64,000 nucleotides of DNA, from assembly GCA_964545855.1 (NCBI GenBank), contig CAZJHD010000023.1, positions 1 to 64,000 of the forward strand, written 5' to 3'. Shown here one piece after another: positions 33,095-41,963 of the stretch; position 1 is the stretch's first letter, and each line of letters opens with the position of its first letter. The stretch is from CAZJHD01 sp964545855. Its GTDB lineage: Bacteria > Planctomycetota > UBA1135 > JACQFD01. Made by a program: the position numbers and the translations under genes. The notes under the pieces were generated by a model. That model saw only the letters and a program-made list of their open reading frames with translations, was not told the DNA's origin and did not search any database.

Positions 33095-34299
33095 TGGGCC
33101 ACCTTGCGCCCGAGATGCTCTTCGTAGGCCTTCGAGTCGAGCACGTTCCGGAGCTCCTTGCGGAAGCGGTCGAGGTCGCCCGAGTTCGAGTAGAAGTGCG
33201 GCGAGACCCGGATCCCCGCGCCGGGCCGGTAGTCGACGAGGACGTCTCGGCTCTGCAGCTCCGCGACCACGGCCGGGCCGATCGCGTCGGGCGTGGCCGG
33301 GTCGTCGACGGCGACGGTGATCGTGCCGCCGCGCCGCGCGGGATCGCTCGGCGACGTGATGCGGAGGCCGTCGTCGACGCAGGCCGCGACGAAGGCCTCC
33401 GTGAGGGCCTGGCTCTTCTCGCGGATCGCCCGCACTCCGATCTCCGCGACGATCTCGTAGCCCGCCCGCGCGGCGATGAGCGCGGGGATCGCCGGCGACC
33501 CATGCAGGAATCGGCGCACGTCTCCCGCGTAGCGGATCGCGCCGCCCTCGAAGGCGAAGGGATCCTCGTGGGCGGCCCATCCGGTCACCGCCGGCTCGAA
33601 GCGCTCGAAGAGGTCGGGACGCACGTAGAGGTATCCCGCGCCCGGGCCGCCGCAGAGCCACTTCACGGAACCGCCGACGACGAAGTCGACGCCCATCTCG
33701 CGCACGGAGAAGGGCACCGTGCCCGTCGACTGGTAGCAGTCGAGCACGACGAGGGCGCCCACCTCGTGGGCACGCTTCACGATCGCCGCCGCGTCCTGCA
33801 GATAGGCCGACTTGTAGAGGACGTGGGAGATCGGCACGACGAGCGTCCGCTCGTCGATCGCCGCCAGCATGTCCTCGAGATCGATCGTCATGCCGTCGCG
33901 GCTCTTCACGACGGTGATCTCCGCGCCGCGGCGCCGCTGGGCTTCCCAGACGTACATGACGCTCGGGAAGTTCAGCTCCGAGTACACGACCCGGTTGCGC
34001 GGCGCGCGGAACTCGAGGCAGCTCGCGAGCAGCGACTCGATCACCGAGACGTTCTGGTGCATCACGACGGAGCCGGCCGGAGCGTCGAGGATGCGCGCGA
34101 GCAGGTTCCCGATCTCGACGGGCATGTCCCACCAGCCCTCCGACCAGGCGCGCACGCCCCGCGTCGCCCAGACGTCCGCGTACTCGCGGAGGCGGTCGTA
34201 GACGACGCGCGGCATCGCCCCGAGCGAGTGCGAGACGAGGTACGTCGTCGTCTCCGCGATCGGGAACTGGTGGCGGTAGTGGGCGAGCGGATCGGACAT
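33091..34299 (-). CDS. Class V PLP-dependent aminotransferase-fold enzyme, kynureninase-like
   Basis: The protein of about 402 aa starts SDPLAHYRHQFPIA and has a kynureninase-type N-terminus (YLVSHSLGAMP, DVWATRGVRAWSEGWW). The PLP-binding Lys is in VGGSVKWLCGGPGAGYLYV, and VVLDCYQSTGTVPF supplies the cofactor-binding Asp. The fold is that of class V aminotransferases, which includes kynureninase and cysteine desulfurase-like enzymes; the tryptophan pathway is only one option because no other kynurenine gene is near. The ATG at 34299 has AGGA 8 nt upstream; an ATG three codons earlier (34308) is less favourably placed. Its end overlaps the TPR lipoprotein start by 4 bp. Confidence 0.8.
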   Translation of the reverse strand: MSDPLAHYRHQFPIAETTTYLVSHSLGAMPRVVYDRLREYADVWATRGVRAWSEGWWDMPVEIGNLLARILDAPAGSVVMHQNVSVIESLLASCLEFRAPRNRVVYSELNFPSVMYVWEAQRRRGAEITVVKSRDGMTIDLEDMLAAIDERTLVVPISHVLYKSAYLQDAAAIVKRAHEVGALVVLDCYQSTGTVPFSVREMGVDFVVGGSVKWLCGGPGAGYLYVRPDLFERFEPAVTGWAAHEDPFAFEGGAIRYAGDVRRFLHGSPAIPALIAARAGYEIVAEIGVRAIREKSQALTEAFVAACVDDGLRITSPSDPARRGGTITVAVDDPATPDAIGPAVVAELQSRDVLVDYRPGAGIRVSPHFYSNSGDLDRFRKELRNVLDSKAYEEHLGRKVAH

Positions 34300-34335
34300 C
34301 GGCCGCATCCTACCTTCGGCGGCGGCGCCGGCGCG

Positions 34336-36360
34336 TCAGCGGGAGACGGCCCAATCCCAGAGCTCCGCGGCCCGGCGGAGCACGCGCGCGCGATCCTCCG
34401 GGAGGAGCAGGCGCTCCCGCACGAGATCGTCGGCGGCGCGCGCCGCGTGCTCGAGATGGACCGCGCGGCTCCCGTGGAGTTCCTCGAGGCTCGGGCGCGG
34501 ATCGGAGCGCTGGCGGCGCGCTTCGGAGTTCGCGGCGAGGGGCACGATCGTGCCGACGAAGTCGGCGAGCTCGCCGTTCCCGCCGGCCATCCCGCGCCGG
34601 ACGCTCCAGGGCGCGTAGGTCGCGACGGGCACCGCGAGCTCGAGGGAGCGGAGACCACCGATCTCGTTCCCGAGCGCGTCCACCTGCGGCACCAGCGACG
34701 GGAATGCGGCCCCCAGGTCGGGCGGCTCCTTCGCGACGATCCCGCGCGGCCACTCGGGGCCGTAGTCCACGCGGTAGGCCTCGTGGGCGACGCGCGGCGC
34801 CTCGATGCCGGCGATCGACGGGAAGCGCAGCTCCGAGACCGGCACGAGGCTGCCCGCGTCGATGCGCGGGTACGCGCTCGGCGGCGGCTCGCGACCGGTC
34901 TCGACCCACTCGACGAGGGCCACGAGCAGAGCGCGCAGCGTCACGAGGAAGTCGAGAGGATCGCCGCTCCACGCTTCGGCGCCCTCGATCCGCGCGCGTG
35001 GGCTCGGCGGGAAGCCGGCGACGAAGTGCTGTCCTCCGGCGAGGTGATAGATGCGCTCGTCCGCGAAGGGCTCCACGTCGGCCGATCCGTCGAGCGAGGT
35101 GTGCAGCAGCGACGCGGCGCGGCCCCAGTACTCGTAGCCGGTGTTCGTGAAGACGACGCGCGGCCTCGGCGCCCCGTCCGCGCGCGCCGGACGGAGTCCC
35201 TCCCGCGCGCCCGTGAGCGGATCGCGCTGCGCCCGCGTGCCGAAGGGGAACAGGTCCGTCGGGAAGAAGAACGCGGAGTAGCGGTGGGCGTCGCGCGACG
35301 GCTGCGCGAAGCGGTGGTTGAAGCTTCCTCGCCCGGCGCCGGCCGTGTGCACGAGGCACGCGTCCAGCGCGAGGCGGCCGCGCTCGTCGAGGTCGAAGCC
35401 CTGGTGGAGGAGGTGGCGGAGGAAGCGCCCCGTCTGGGAGACGCCGAATGCGACGACGCGGCGCGCGGGGAACGGGCAGCCCTCGCCGTGCTTCAGGAAC
35501 GAGGCGACGTCGCGGATCGCCGCGAGCCCGACGCCGGCGACGGCCGGCCTCCGCGACCGGTAGACGAGCTCGTAGATGCTTCCGGCCTCGAATCCGCCGT
35601 CGCGCTCGATGGCGGAAGCCGCCGCGTCGCCGTCGCGCGCGCGCACGAAGCGCCACTCGCCGCGCGGCACGACGCGGCGCACCGCGAGGCGTCCGTCGCG
35701 CACCGTGAGCACGTCCTCCGAAGAGCTCTCGTCGATCGGCGCATAGGCGATGTGGCCGCGGTGACCGAGCGGGAGCGACGGCGCGGGGGCATCGACGGTC
35801 CAATCGGAGCGGACGAGGCCCTCCACTCCATCGACGAACGGCGCCCGGAGGCGGAGCCGCCCGCCCCCGTCCGGCACGTCCCACTGCCATCCGACCCAGA
35901 CGAGCGTGAGACCGAGCCGCAGCGGGAGACCGTCGCCGAAATGCTCCGGCCCCGTGGGATCGGCGGAGGATCGCGCGTCCGCGAAGTACGGGAGCACGGC
36001 TTTCCCGCCTCGATTGCTCACCTCCAGGAGCGCGGTGCCGCGGCGGCGCTCCGGGTCCTTCGGCTGGAGGACGTACAAGTCGGCGGTCGCGCGGACGAGT
36101 CCGCGGTCGTCGCGTGGCGCGCGATCGAGGTCGACGATCGCGCGGTTCGCCTCGAGCGCCGGGTCGAGCACGATCTCGATCGTGCCGACGATCCGCTCGT
36201 AGGCGCCGGCATCGCCGAAGGCGGCCCCGTCGAGCACGTCCTCGCGCCGGTCGATCACGACGGCGCCGACCTCGGCCCGCGCCGCCGGGGCTCCCGCGAA
36301 GGCCGCGAGGAGGACGGCGCCGATCCGGGACAGGCGCCGCGCCGGAGCGGAGCCGCGCAT
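34336..36360 (-). CDS. Secreted alpha/beta hydrolase domain-containing protein
   Basis: The 674-aa protein has a signal peptide (residues 1-28, ending AARAEV) and belongs to the large alpha/beta-hydrolase-domain family of exported proteins (Abhydrolase_10 type). The nucleophile elbow is GVSQTGRFLRHLL with Ser in SQTG. AHEAYRVDYGPEWPRGI and WEVSNRGGK-type blocks (here LLEVSNRGGKAVLPYF) are family features. An esterase or amidase acting in the periplasm is likely. The start at 36360 shares one base with the stop of the upstream lipoprotein (TGATG), so the two are coupled. Confidence 0.82.
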   Translation of the reverse strand: MRGSAPARRLSRIGAVLLAAFAGAPAARAEVGAVVIDRREDVLDGAAFGDAGAYERIVGTIEIVLDPALEANRAIVDLDRAPRDDRGLVRATADLYVLQPKDPERRRGTALLEVSNRGGKAVLPYFADARSSADPTGPEHFGDGLPLRLGLTLVWVGWQWDVPDGGGRLRLRAPFVDGVEGLVRSDWTVDAPAPSLPLGHRGHIAYAPIDESSSEDVLTVRDGRLAVRRVVPRGEWRFVRARDGDAAASAIERDGGFEAGSIYELVYRSRRPAVAGVGLAAIRDVASFLKHGEGCPFPARRVVAFGVSQTGRFLRHLLHQGFDLDERGRLALDACLVHTAGAGRGSFNHRFAQPSRDAHRYSAFFFPTDLFPFGTRAQRDPLTGAREGLRPARADGAPRPRVVFTNTGYEYWGRAASLLHTSLDGSADVEPFADERIYHLAGGQHFVAGFPPSPRARIEGAEAWSGDPLDFLVTLRALLVALVEWVETGREPPPSAYPRIDAGSLVPVSELRFPSIAGIEAPRVAHEAYRVDYGPEWPRGIVAKEPPDLGAAFPSLVPQVDALGNEIGGLRSLELAVPVATYAPWSVRRGMAGGNGELADFVGTIVPLAANSEARRQRSDPRPSLEELHGSRAVHLEHAARAADDLVRERLLLPEDRARVLRRAAELWDWAVSR

Positions 36361-36974
36361 CACCGCGGATCGCCGGGCTTCTTCTTGCCGGGATTGTGTC
36401 GAGGCAGCTCGGGCTGGACTCGGTCGGGGTTGCCGGTCTCGTCGATGACCTTCGGCGGGATCTGGTCGGGATCCGGCTCCGGCCGGAGCGTGGCCAGGAG
36501 ATCGAAGTCGAATCCGCCGTCGCCGCGGTCGTCGCGCCAGCCCCGCACCTCGAGCGTCACGGCGCCCTCGGGCTGGAAGTCCGCCCGCGCGGCGCGCACG
36601 CGCACGGTGCGGCGCTCGAAGCCGAGGAGCACGCGGTGCGTGAGCGGCTCGTCCTCCCCGTCGAGGAGGAGCGCCGGGGACGAGAGCTCCGGGTCCTTCG
36701 ATCGGAGGCGCATCTCCTCGACGGCGAGCGTCACGCGGCCGATGCCGCGATTCGCGAGGTCCAGCTCGAACCAGGGATCGTCGCCGTCGCGGTCGGCCTT
36801 CGCGACGATCGACACGTGGCGGCGCTCGAAGGCGTAGGACGACCGGAGGCCGTCGGGCCCCGGAATCGCACGAACGAGGTAGCGCGGCTCGGGCCGCTCC
36901 GCTGCCGTCGACGCGCATCCCGCGGCGAGACCCGACAGCGCGACGAGCGCCCAGCGCGCGTGGCGCGGCCTCAT
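36360..36974 (-). CDS. Putative lipoprotein
   Basis: The 204-aa protein has a signal peptide with lipobox LAAGC (about residue 20). The mature part includes YLVRAIPGPDGLRSSYAFE, WFELDLANRGIGRVTL and VTLEVRGWRDDRGDGGFDFD, a beta-rich fold with no recognised family. The last about 40 residues are Pro/Lys-rich (PELPRHNPGKKKPGDPR). The start overlaps the stop of the Old Yellow Enzyme gene by ATGA and its stop overlaps the hydrolase start by one base, so it is the middle of a tightly coupled three-gene unit. Binding or transport accessory roles are guesses only. Confidence 0.65.
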   Translation of the reverse strand: MRPRHARWALVALSGLAAGCASTAAERPEPRYLVRAIPGPDGLRSSYAFERRHVSIVAKADRDGDDPWFELDLANRGIGRVTLAVEEMRLRSKDPELSSPALLLDGEDEPLTHRVLLGFERRTVRVRAARADFQPEGAVTLEVRGWRDDRGDGGFDFDLLATLRPEPDPDQIPPKVIDETGNPDRVQPELPRHNPGKKKPGDPR

Positions 36975-38437
36975 GGACGGGCTCCGGCGGCGGGCGCCAC
37001 GGGGCTCGGGAGCCGTGTGCTCGTCTCGTTCGACTCCGGAGAGCGGTTGCCCGCGAGGTCGTAGGCGCGCACGCGGTATCGGTACTCGACGCCGGCGGTC
37101 GCCGACTCGTCGTGGAAGCGCGGCGACTTCGCGGCGCCGATGCGCTCGAAGGCACCCGCGCCCTCGGCGCGGAGGACGTCGTAGCCGTAGACGGCTTCGC
37201 CGTCGGTCGCCGGCGACCAGAGGAGCTCGACCCTCCCCTTCGAGACCGTCGCGCGCAGCGCCGCGCCGCCCGACGGCCACACCGGCGGCTCGCGGTCGCT
37301 CGAGCGCGGCGCCTGCATCGCGCCCTTGGGCCAGAGGAAGCAGCGCACCTCCCGGAAGCTTTCGTCGAGGCTCTTGCAGACGTTGGCGTAGACGCACCCG
37401 ATCACGCGGTCGGCGTCCCCGTCGCGCCACTTGCGCGGCAGGTCGGGGTCGGCGAGGAGCGGCCGCGCCATCCCCACGAGGTCGGCGTGCCCGTCCCGCA
37501 GAACCGACTCCGCGAGCGTCTCCGTGTGGATCTTCCCCGTCGCGACGACCGGGGTCGCGAGGCCCTGCGCGCGCACGAAGGCACGCAGCTCCGACGCGCT
37601 CGCGACGTTCGCGCCGTCGGGGTACGCGCGCCCCGGCATGCAGCGATCGCCGCTGTAGCCGGTGTAGGGGTAGAGCGGCTCTCCGGGCTTCGCGACGGCG
37701 TCCTCGAACTTCCCGCCGCTGCTGAGGGAGAGCCACGCCGCGCCGAGTCGCGCGAAGCGGAGCGCCGTGTGCTTCGTCTCCTCGACCGTCGCGCCGTCCT
37801 TGATGCACTCCTCCACGAGGAAGCGAACGCCCACGGGGAAGTCGTCTCCCACGGCCGCGCGGACGTCGGAGAGCACCTCGCTCGGGAGGCGGAGGCGATT
37901 CTCGAGGGAGCCGCCGTACTCGTCGGGGCGGCGGTTGCGGCGCGAGAGGAACGACGAGAGCGTGTAAGCGTGCGCCATGTGCAGCTCGACGGCGTCGAAG
38001 CCCGCGGTCCGCGCGCGGACCGCCGCCCGGGCGTACGCGTCGCGGATCCCCACGATGTCCGCCCGCGAGAGATCCGCCACGCGCTGCCGCCATCCGCTCC
38101 GCGAGATCTTGAGGAAGTGGATGATCTGCGGCGCCACGAGGGACGGGGACCTGTCGCGCATCCGGCGCACGAGGTCGGCGAGTCCGGGGAGGAACGTGTC
38201 GTCCGAGATGCGCAGGAGCGGCCCCGACTTGCTCCCGTGGACGGCCATCGCCTCCAGGACGATGAGCCCGGGCTCCCCCTCCGCGAAGCGGAGGTAGCGC
38301 TCGCGGATCGCGTCGTTCACGAGCCCGTCCTCCCCCGAGAGGCGCGTCACCATCGCCGGGAGGACGATGCGGTTTCGGAGCCGCATCGTCCCGAGCGTGA
38401 AGGGCTCGAAGAGGAGCCGCGTCGGGGCGCCTCCCAT
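36971..38437 (-). CDS. Old Yellow Enzyme-family flavin oxidoreductase with C-terminal FN3-like domain
   Basis: The 488-aa protein begins RLLFEPFTLGTMRLRNRIV, the OYE FMN-barrel start. GFDAVELHMAHAYTLSSFLS, NRRPDEYGGSLENRLRL (family signature) and GHADLVGMARPLLADPDLP confirm an NADH:flavin oxidoreductase, which reduces alpha,beta-unsaturated carbonyl compounds. A Cys-containing stretch (VIGCVYANVCKSL) follows. The last about 95 residues are a fibronectin type III-like domain (LRATVSKGRVELLWSPATD, YGYDVLRAEGAG, YRYRVRAYDLAGNRSPES), which is normally extracellular. No signal peptide is seen. The fusion is unusual for a cytoplasmic flavoenzyme. Confidence 0.85.
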   Translation of the reverse strand: MGGAPTRLLFEPFTLGTMRLRNRIVLPAMVTRLSGEDGLVNDAIRERYLRFAEGEPGLIVLEAMAVHGSKSGPLLRISDDTFLPGLADLVRRMRDRSPSLVAPQIIHFLKISRSGWRQRVADLSRADIVGIRDAYARAAVRARTAGFDAVELHMAHAYTLSSFLSRRNRRPDEYGGSLENRLRLPSEVLSDVRAAVGDDFPVGVRFLVEECIKDGATVEETKHTALRFARLGAAWLSLSSGGKFEDAVAKPGEPLYPYTGYSGDRCMPGRAYPDGANVASASELRAFVRAQGLATPVVATGKIHTETLAESVLRDGHADLVGMARPLLADPDLPRKWRDGDADRVIGCVYANVCKSLDESFREVRCFLWPKGAMQAPRSSDREPPVWPSGGAALRATVSKGRVELLWSPATDGEAVYGYDVLRAEGAGAFERIGAAKSPRFHDESATAGVEYRYRVRAYDLAGNRSPESNETSTRLPSPVAPAAGARP

Positions 38438-38448
38438 GGGGCGCCTCC

Positions 38449-38820
38449 TCAGAAACCGCCGCCCACGTTGCCGGCGTGGAAGGGTCCGGAGGCGCGTCCC
38501 GTGAGGTGCTCGTCGGGGACGAGCAGCGGCCGGTGCGGCTCGCCCTTCGCGAGGGCGTCGCAGATCGCCGGCACGTCCTCGATCTTCACCCCGGCGTACC
38601 AGGTCTGCTCGGGGTAGACGACGACGGTCGGTCCGAGGTGGCACTGGTCGAGGCAGCCGGCCTTGTTCACGCGGACGATCCCCTTCCACCCGCGGCGGTT
38701 GCACTCCTTCTTCAGTGCCTCGCGGATCGCGACCGAGTCCTTCGACGCGCAGCATCCCCGGGGGTCCTCGCCGGGGCGGACGTTCTCGCAGACGAAGACG
38801 TGGTGGCGGAACTTGGCCAT
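38449..38820 (-). CDS. Thioredoxin-fold 2Fe-2S ferredoxin
   Basis: The 123-aa protein has the cysteine pattern of the shethna-type/NuoE-like thioredoxin-fold ferredoxins: HVFVCENVRPG...GCC (first two ligands) and KAGCLDQCHLGPTVVVYP (last two). These carry one 2Fe-2S cluster and pass electrons in the cytoplasm. It lies 11 bp upstream of the OYE gene, so it is a natural candidate electron partner for that flavoenzyme, although this is an inference. Length is typical. The ATG at 38820 is followed by AKFRHHVFVCENVR, the usual N-terminus. Confidence 0.9.
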   Translation of the reverse strand: MAKFRHHVFVCENVRPGEDPRGCCASKDSVAIREALKKECNRRGWKGIVRVNKAGCLDQCHLGPTVVVYPEQTWYAGVKIEDVPAICDALAKGEPHRPLLVPDEHLTGRASGPFHAGNVGGGF

Positions 38821-38931
38821 GGTGGTGCCGGGAGATGCGGCGACCGAGTCTACGCGAGCGGCCGCCCTCGCGCGGCGAGCCGACGCGCGGCGAGCCCGCG
38901 CGCCGGCGATGCAGCGCCGACGTGCGCCGGC

Positions 38932-41823
38932 TCAGCGCGCGAAGACCTCCGCCACGGGCGTGATCCGCACGCGGTCGGGTGCGAGGCCGAGGTCGAGCGC
39001 GCCGATCACCTCGTCCTCCGCCAGGAGCTCGGCGGGCTTCTTCGACTCGTAGGCGATCCGCGAGGGCTTCCCCGAGAGCAGCTCGTTGCGAAGCCCCTCG
39101 GCGTCCTTCGTGACGATCACGACGCTCAGGTCGTCGCCCGAGAGGTGCTTGCGGATCGCCGCGTTCACGTCTTCCCGCGTGAGCTTCGCCAGGCGCTCTC
39201 GCATCGTCTCGGTGTACTCGCCGATCCCGTACCAGTCGCTGTCGAGCGCGTAGCCGAGCTGCTGATCCTGGGTCTTCGTCTGCAGGAAGACGTTCTTCAT
39301 CAGGTAGCTGCGGGTCGCCTCGAAGTCGGCGGCGGAGAGCCCGTCGCGCACGAGCTTCCGCACCTCGTGCAGCGCGATGCGGAGCGCCATCGACGCCTGC
39401 TCCGGCGGCACGGGCCGGATCCAGACCTCGAAGATCTGCGCGCGCCGCGCGAGGTTCGGATCCGGGAAGAACTGATACATGCCGCGCGGGAACGCCTCGA
39501 TGTAGGCGTAGTCGCCGTAGTTCATCCCACGGATCTCGCGGATCCGGTTGTAGAGGTGGGACATCGACGAGCGGTGCTCGCCGAGCCACGCCCGCGCCAC
39601 GGAGAGCGCCGCGAAGTCGGGGTGGGCGCGCGTCACTTCGATCGGGTGCCCGAAGGAGATCGCCGTCGCGCGCGTCTCCTTCTGCACGATCTCGATCTCG
39701 AGGCCCTTCGGCTTCCGCGCGCGCGGGAACTCCCCGCGGGCCGAGCCGGTGGTGCCGAGGGACGCGAGGGATTCCCGGAGGCGGGGCAGCAGGGTCTCCG
39801 GCGCGTCCCCGGCGAGGCCGATCGTCACGTTCCCGCTGGAGAAGTGGCGCCGGGCGCACTGCCGCACGTCGTCGAGCGTGATCGCTTCGAGGCCCGCCGC
39901 CGTCCCGAGCGTCGGATGCCCGTAGGAGCTGCCGGCGAAGAGATTCGCCTGCAACCGCTCCTTGCCGAGCTCCTCGTCGTTGTTCGTGCGCAGGTCCTGA
40001 AGGAGAGCGTTCTTCTGCGCCTCCTCGAGTCGCGCGAAGTCGCTCTCGCGGAACCCCGGGTCGAGGAGCTGCGCGAGCGCCACGTCGAGGAACAGCTCCA
40101 CGTTGTCGCGGTGGATCGAGCCGCGGAACACCGTCATCTCGCGGTCGACCTGCGCGGAGAAGCTCCCCGCCACGGGGAAGAGCGCCTCCAGGATCTCGTC
40201 GATCTTGCGGGCGCGGCTCCCCGCCTCGGCGATCATCGAAGCCGTGAGGGCGGCGAGCCCCTCGCGCCCGGGAGGATCCGACGAGGAGCCGGCGCGGAAG
40301 AGGAGCTGGATCGAGAGCTGGGGATTCGCCGACTTCTGGACGATCGCGGGGATGCCGACGGCGTCGTCCGACGGCGCGGGGAGGAGCGACGCGAGGGACG
40401 GCGCCTCCTCGATGCCCGCGGGGAGCGGATCCTTGGAGACCGTCGTCACGACGAGCCTCGCGTCGGTGAAGTACTTCTCCGCGGCGGCGCGAAGCTGCTC
40501 CGCGTCCAGGCTCTCGTAGAGCCGGAACAGCCGGTTGAGCGTCTGGTAGGAGCGGCCGTAGTGCACGAACCGCGCGAGCACCGAGGCGATCGTCTCGGAG
40601 TTGTCGAGCGTGCGCGCGAATCCGTAGCGCGCGTTGCTCTTCCCGTCCTCGACCCGCTTCGGCGACAGCGCGCGCCGAGCCGATCGCGCCGCCGTCCTCA
40701 GGATCTCGTCGCGGACCCGCAGGGCGTCCTTCCCGTCCTTCAGGCGCGCGAAGATGGTCACGAGGGCGGGGTCCACGCCGCCGCCGGAGTCCGTGAAGAT
40801 CGTGTCGACGATCTGCTCCTGGACGACGAGTCGCTGGTAGATCTCGGAAGTCGGGCCGAAGGAGAGGTCGACGAGGAGGTCCATCGCCGCCTGGTCGGGC
40901 TCGGTCTCGGAGAACGCGGGACCATGGAACGCGACGAGGAGGAGCGGGAGCGTGTCGCTCGGCCACGGAACGTGTGCGTAGACGGGGCCTCGGGGCTCCG
41001 GCTCGGCGGGGATCTGGACGGACTGCGAGCCGCGCTTCCAGCTCCCGAAGTACTTCTCCACCAGGGGCACCGCCGTCTTCGCGTCCACGTCTCCCACGAG
41101 GACGATCGTCGTGTACTCGGGCCGGTACCAGCGGTCGAAGAACGTCCGCGAGTACGCGAACTGGTTGGGCATGTCCTCGATGTCCGCGAGGAAGCCCATC
41201 GGCGTGTGCTTGTAGGTGTGCGTCGAGTAGGCCTTCTCGCGCTGGACCTCGATCGCCTTCTGGATCGGGTTCGCGCTGTTCTTGTTGTACTCGCCGAGAA
41301 CGGCCTTGGCCTCCGTTTCGAAGGCCTCCTTCGGGTAGTCGAGTCGCTGGAAGCGATCCGCTTCGATCTCGAGGATCTTCGCGAGGTCCTCCTTCGCGAA
41401 CGTCACGTGGTAGTTCGTGTAGTCGTCCGACGTGTAGGCGTTCTGCCTCGCGCCGGCGCGCGTGATGATCTCCTGGTACGCCTCCGGCGGGTACGCCTTC
41501 GTCCCGCGGAACATCATGTGCTCGAAGAAGTGGGCGAAGCCCGTCTTGCCGGGCTCCACTTCGTTGCGCGCCCCGGTCTGCACCGGGATCTGGAGCGACA
41601 CGAGGTTCGGGAATCCGGTCGGCACCACGATCACCCGGAGACCATTCGCGAGCTCCGTCTCCGTCGCGGGGAACGGGAGCACGTCGGTTGCCTGCGTCCG
41701 ATGGTCGGCGGCGGCTCCGGCGGAGGCGACGAGGCGGGACGGCGGCGCGGGCTCGCCGCCGTCGGGAGACGAGCACGCGGACACGACGGACATGGCGAGG
41801 ACGATCGGGAGGACGTTGCGCAT
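38932..41823 (-). CDS. M16-family metallopeptidase lipoprotein
   Basis: The 963-aa protein has a signal peptide with lipobox VSAC (Cys17), so it is a lipoprotein. Two M16 halves follow. The first has the inverted zinc motif HFFEHMMF (His98, Glu101, His102) and a downstream Glu (ETEAKAVLGEYN) as third ligand. The second half lacks the zinc motif, as in pitrilysin-type proteases, and is likely the substrate-binding half. It degrades peptides, most likely in the periplasm. The ATG at 41823 is followed by MRNVLPIVLAMSV; longer upstream frames are GC-rich shadows. It lies 111 bp upstream of the ferredoxin gene. Confidence 0.9.
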   Translation of the reverse strand: MRNVLPIVLAMSVVSACSSPDGGEPAPPSRLVASAGAAADHRTQATDVLPFPATETELANGLRVIVVPTGFPNLVSLQIPVQTGARNEVEPGKTGFAHFFEHMMFRGTKAYPPEAYQEIITRAGARQNAYTSDDYTNYHVTFAKEDLAKILEIEADRFQRLDYPKEAFETEAKAVLGEYNKNSANPIQKAIEVQREKAYSTHTYKHTPMGFLADIEDMPNQFAYSRTFFDRWYRPEYTTIVLVGDVDAKTAVPLVEKYFGSWKRGSQSVQIPAEPEPRGPVYAHVPWPSDTLPLLLVAFHGPAFSETEPDQAAMDLLVDLSFGPTSEIYQRLVVQEQIVDTIFTDSGGGVDPALVTIFARLKDGKDALRVRDEILRTAARSARRALSPKRVEDGKSNARYGFARTLDNSETIASVLARFVHYGRSYQTLNRLFRLYESLDAEQLRAAAEKYFTDARLVVTTVSKDPLPAGIEEAPSLASLLPAPSDDAVGIPAIVQKSANPQLSIQLLFRAGSSSDPPGREGLAALTASMIAEAGSRARKIDEILEALFPVAGSFSAQVDREMTVFRGSIHRDNVELFLDVALAQLLDPGFRESDFARLEEAQKNALLQDLRTNNDEELGKERLQANLFAGSSYGHPTLGTAAGLEAITLDDVRQCARRHFSSGNVTIGLAGDAPETLLPRLRESLASLGTTGSARGEFPRARKPKGLEIEIVQKETRATAISFGHPIEVTRAHPDFAALSVARAWLGEHRSSMSHLYNRIREIRGMNYGDYAYIEAFPRGMYQFFPDPNLARRAQIFEVWIRPVPPEQASMALRIALHEVRKLVRDGLSAADFEATRSYLMKNVFLQTKTQDQQLGYALDSDWYGIGEYTETMRERLAKLTREDVNAAIRKHLSGDDLSVVIVTKDAEGLRNELLSGKPSRIAYESKKPAELLAEDEVIGALDLGLAPDRVRITPVAEVFAR

Positions 41824-41963
41824 GGGGCTCGGGAGTTGGGCCGGGATGGTAGGTAGCCACCCGAGCATCGTCCACGTCGCGGGAGCGCGACGGTCTCGCC
41901 GACGCCAGCGCCCCGCATCGCGCGCCGGCGCCCGAAGCGGGGTGCCGGCGCGCGACGCGTCGA

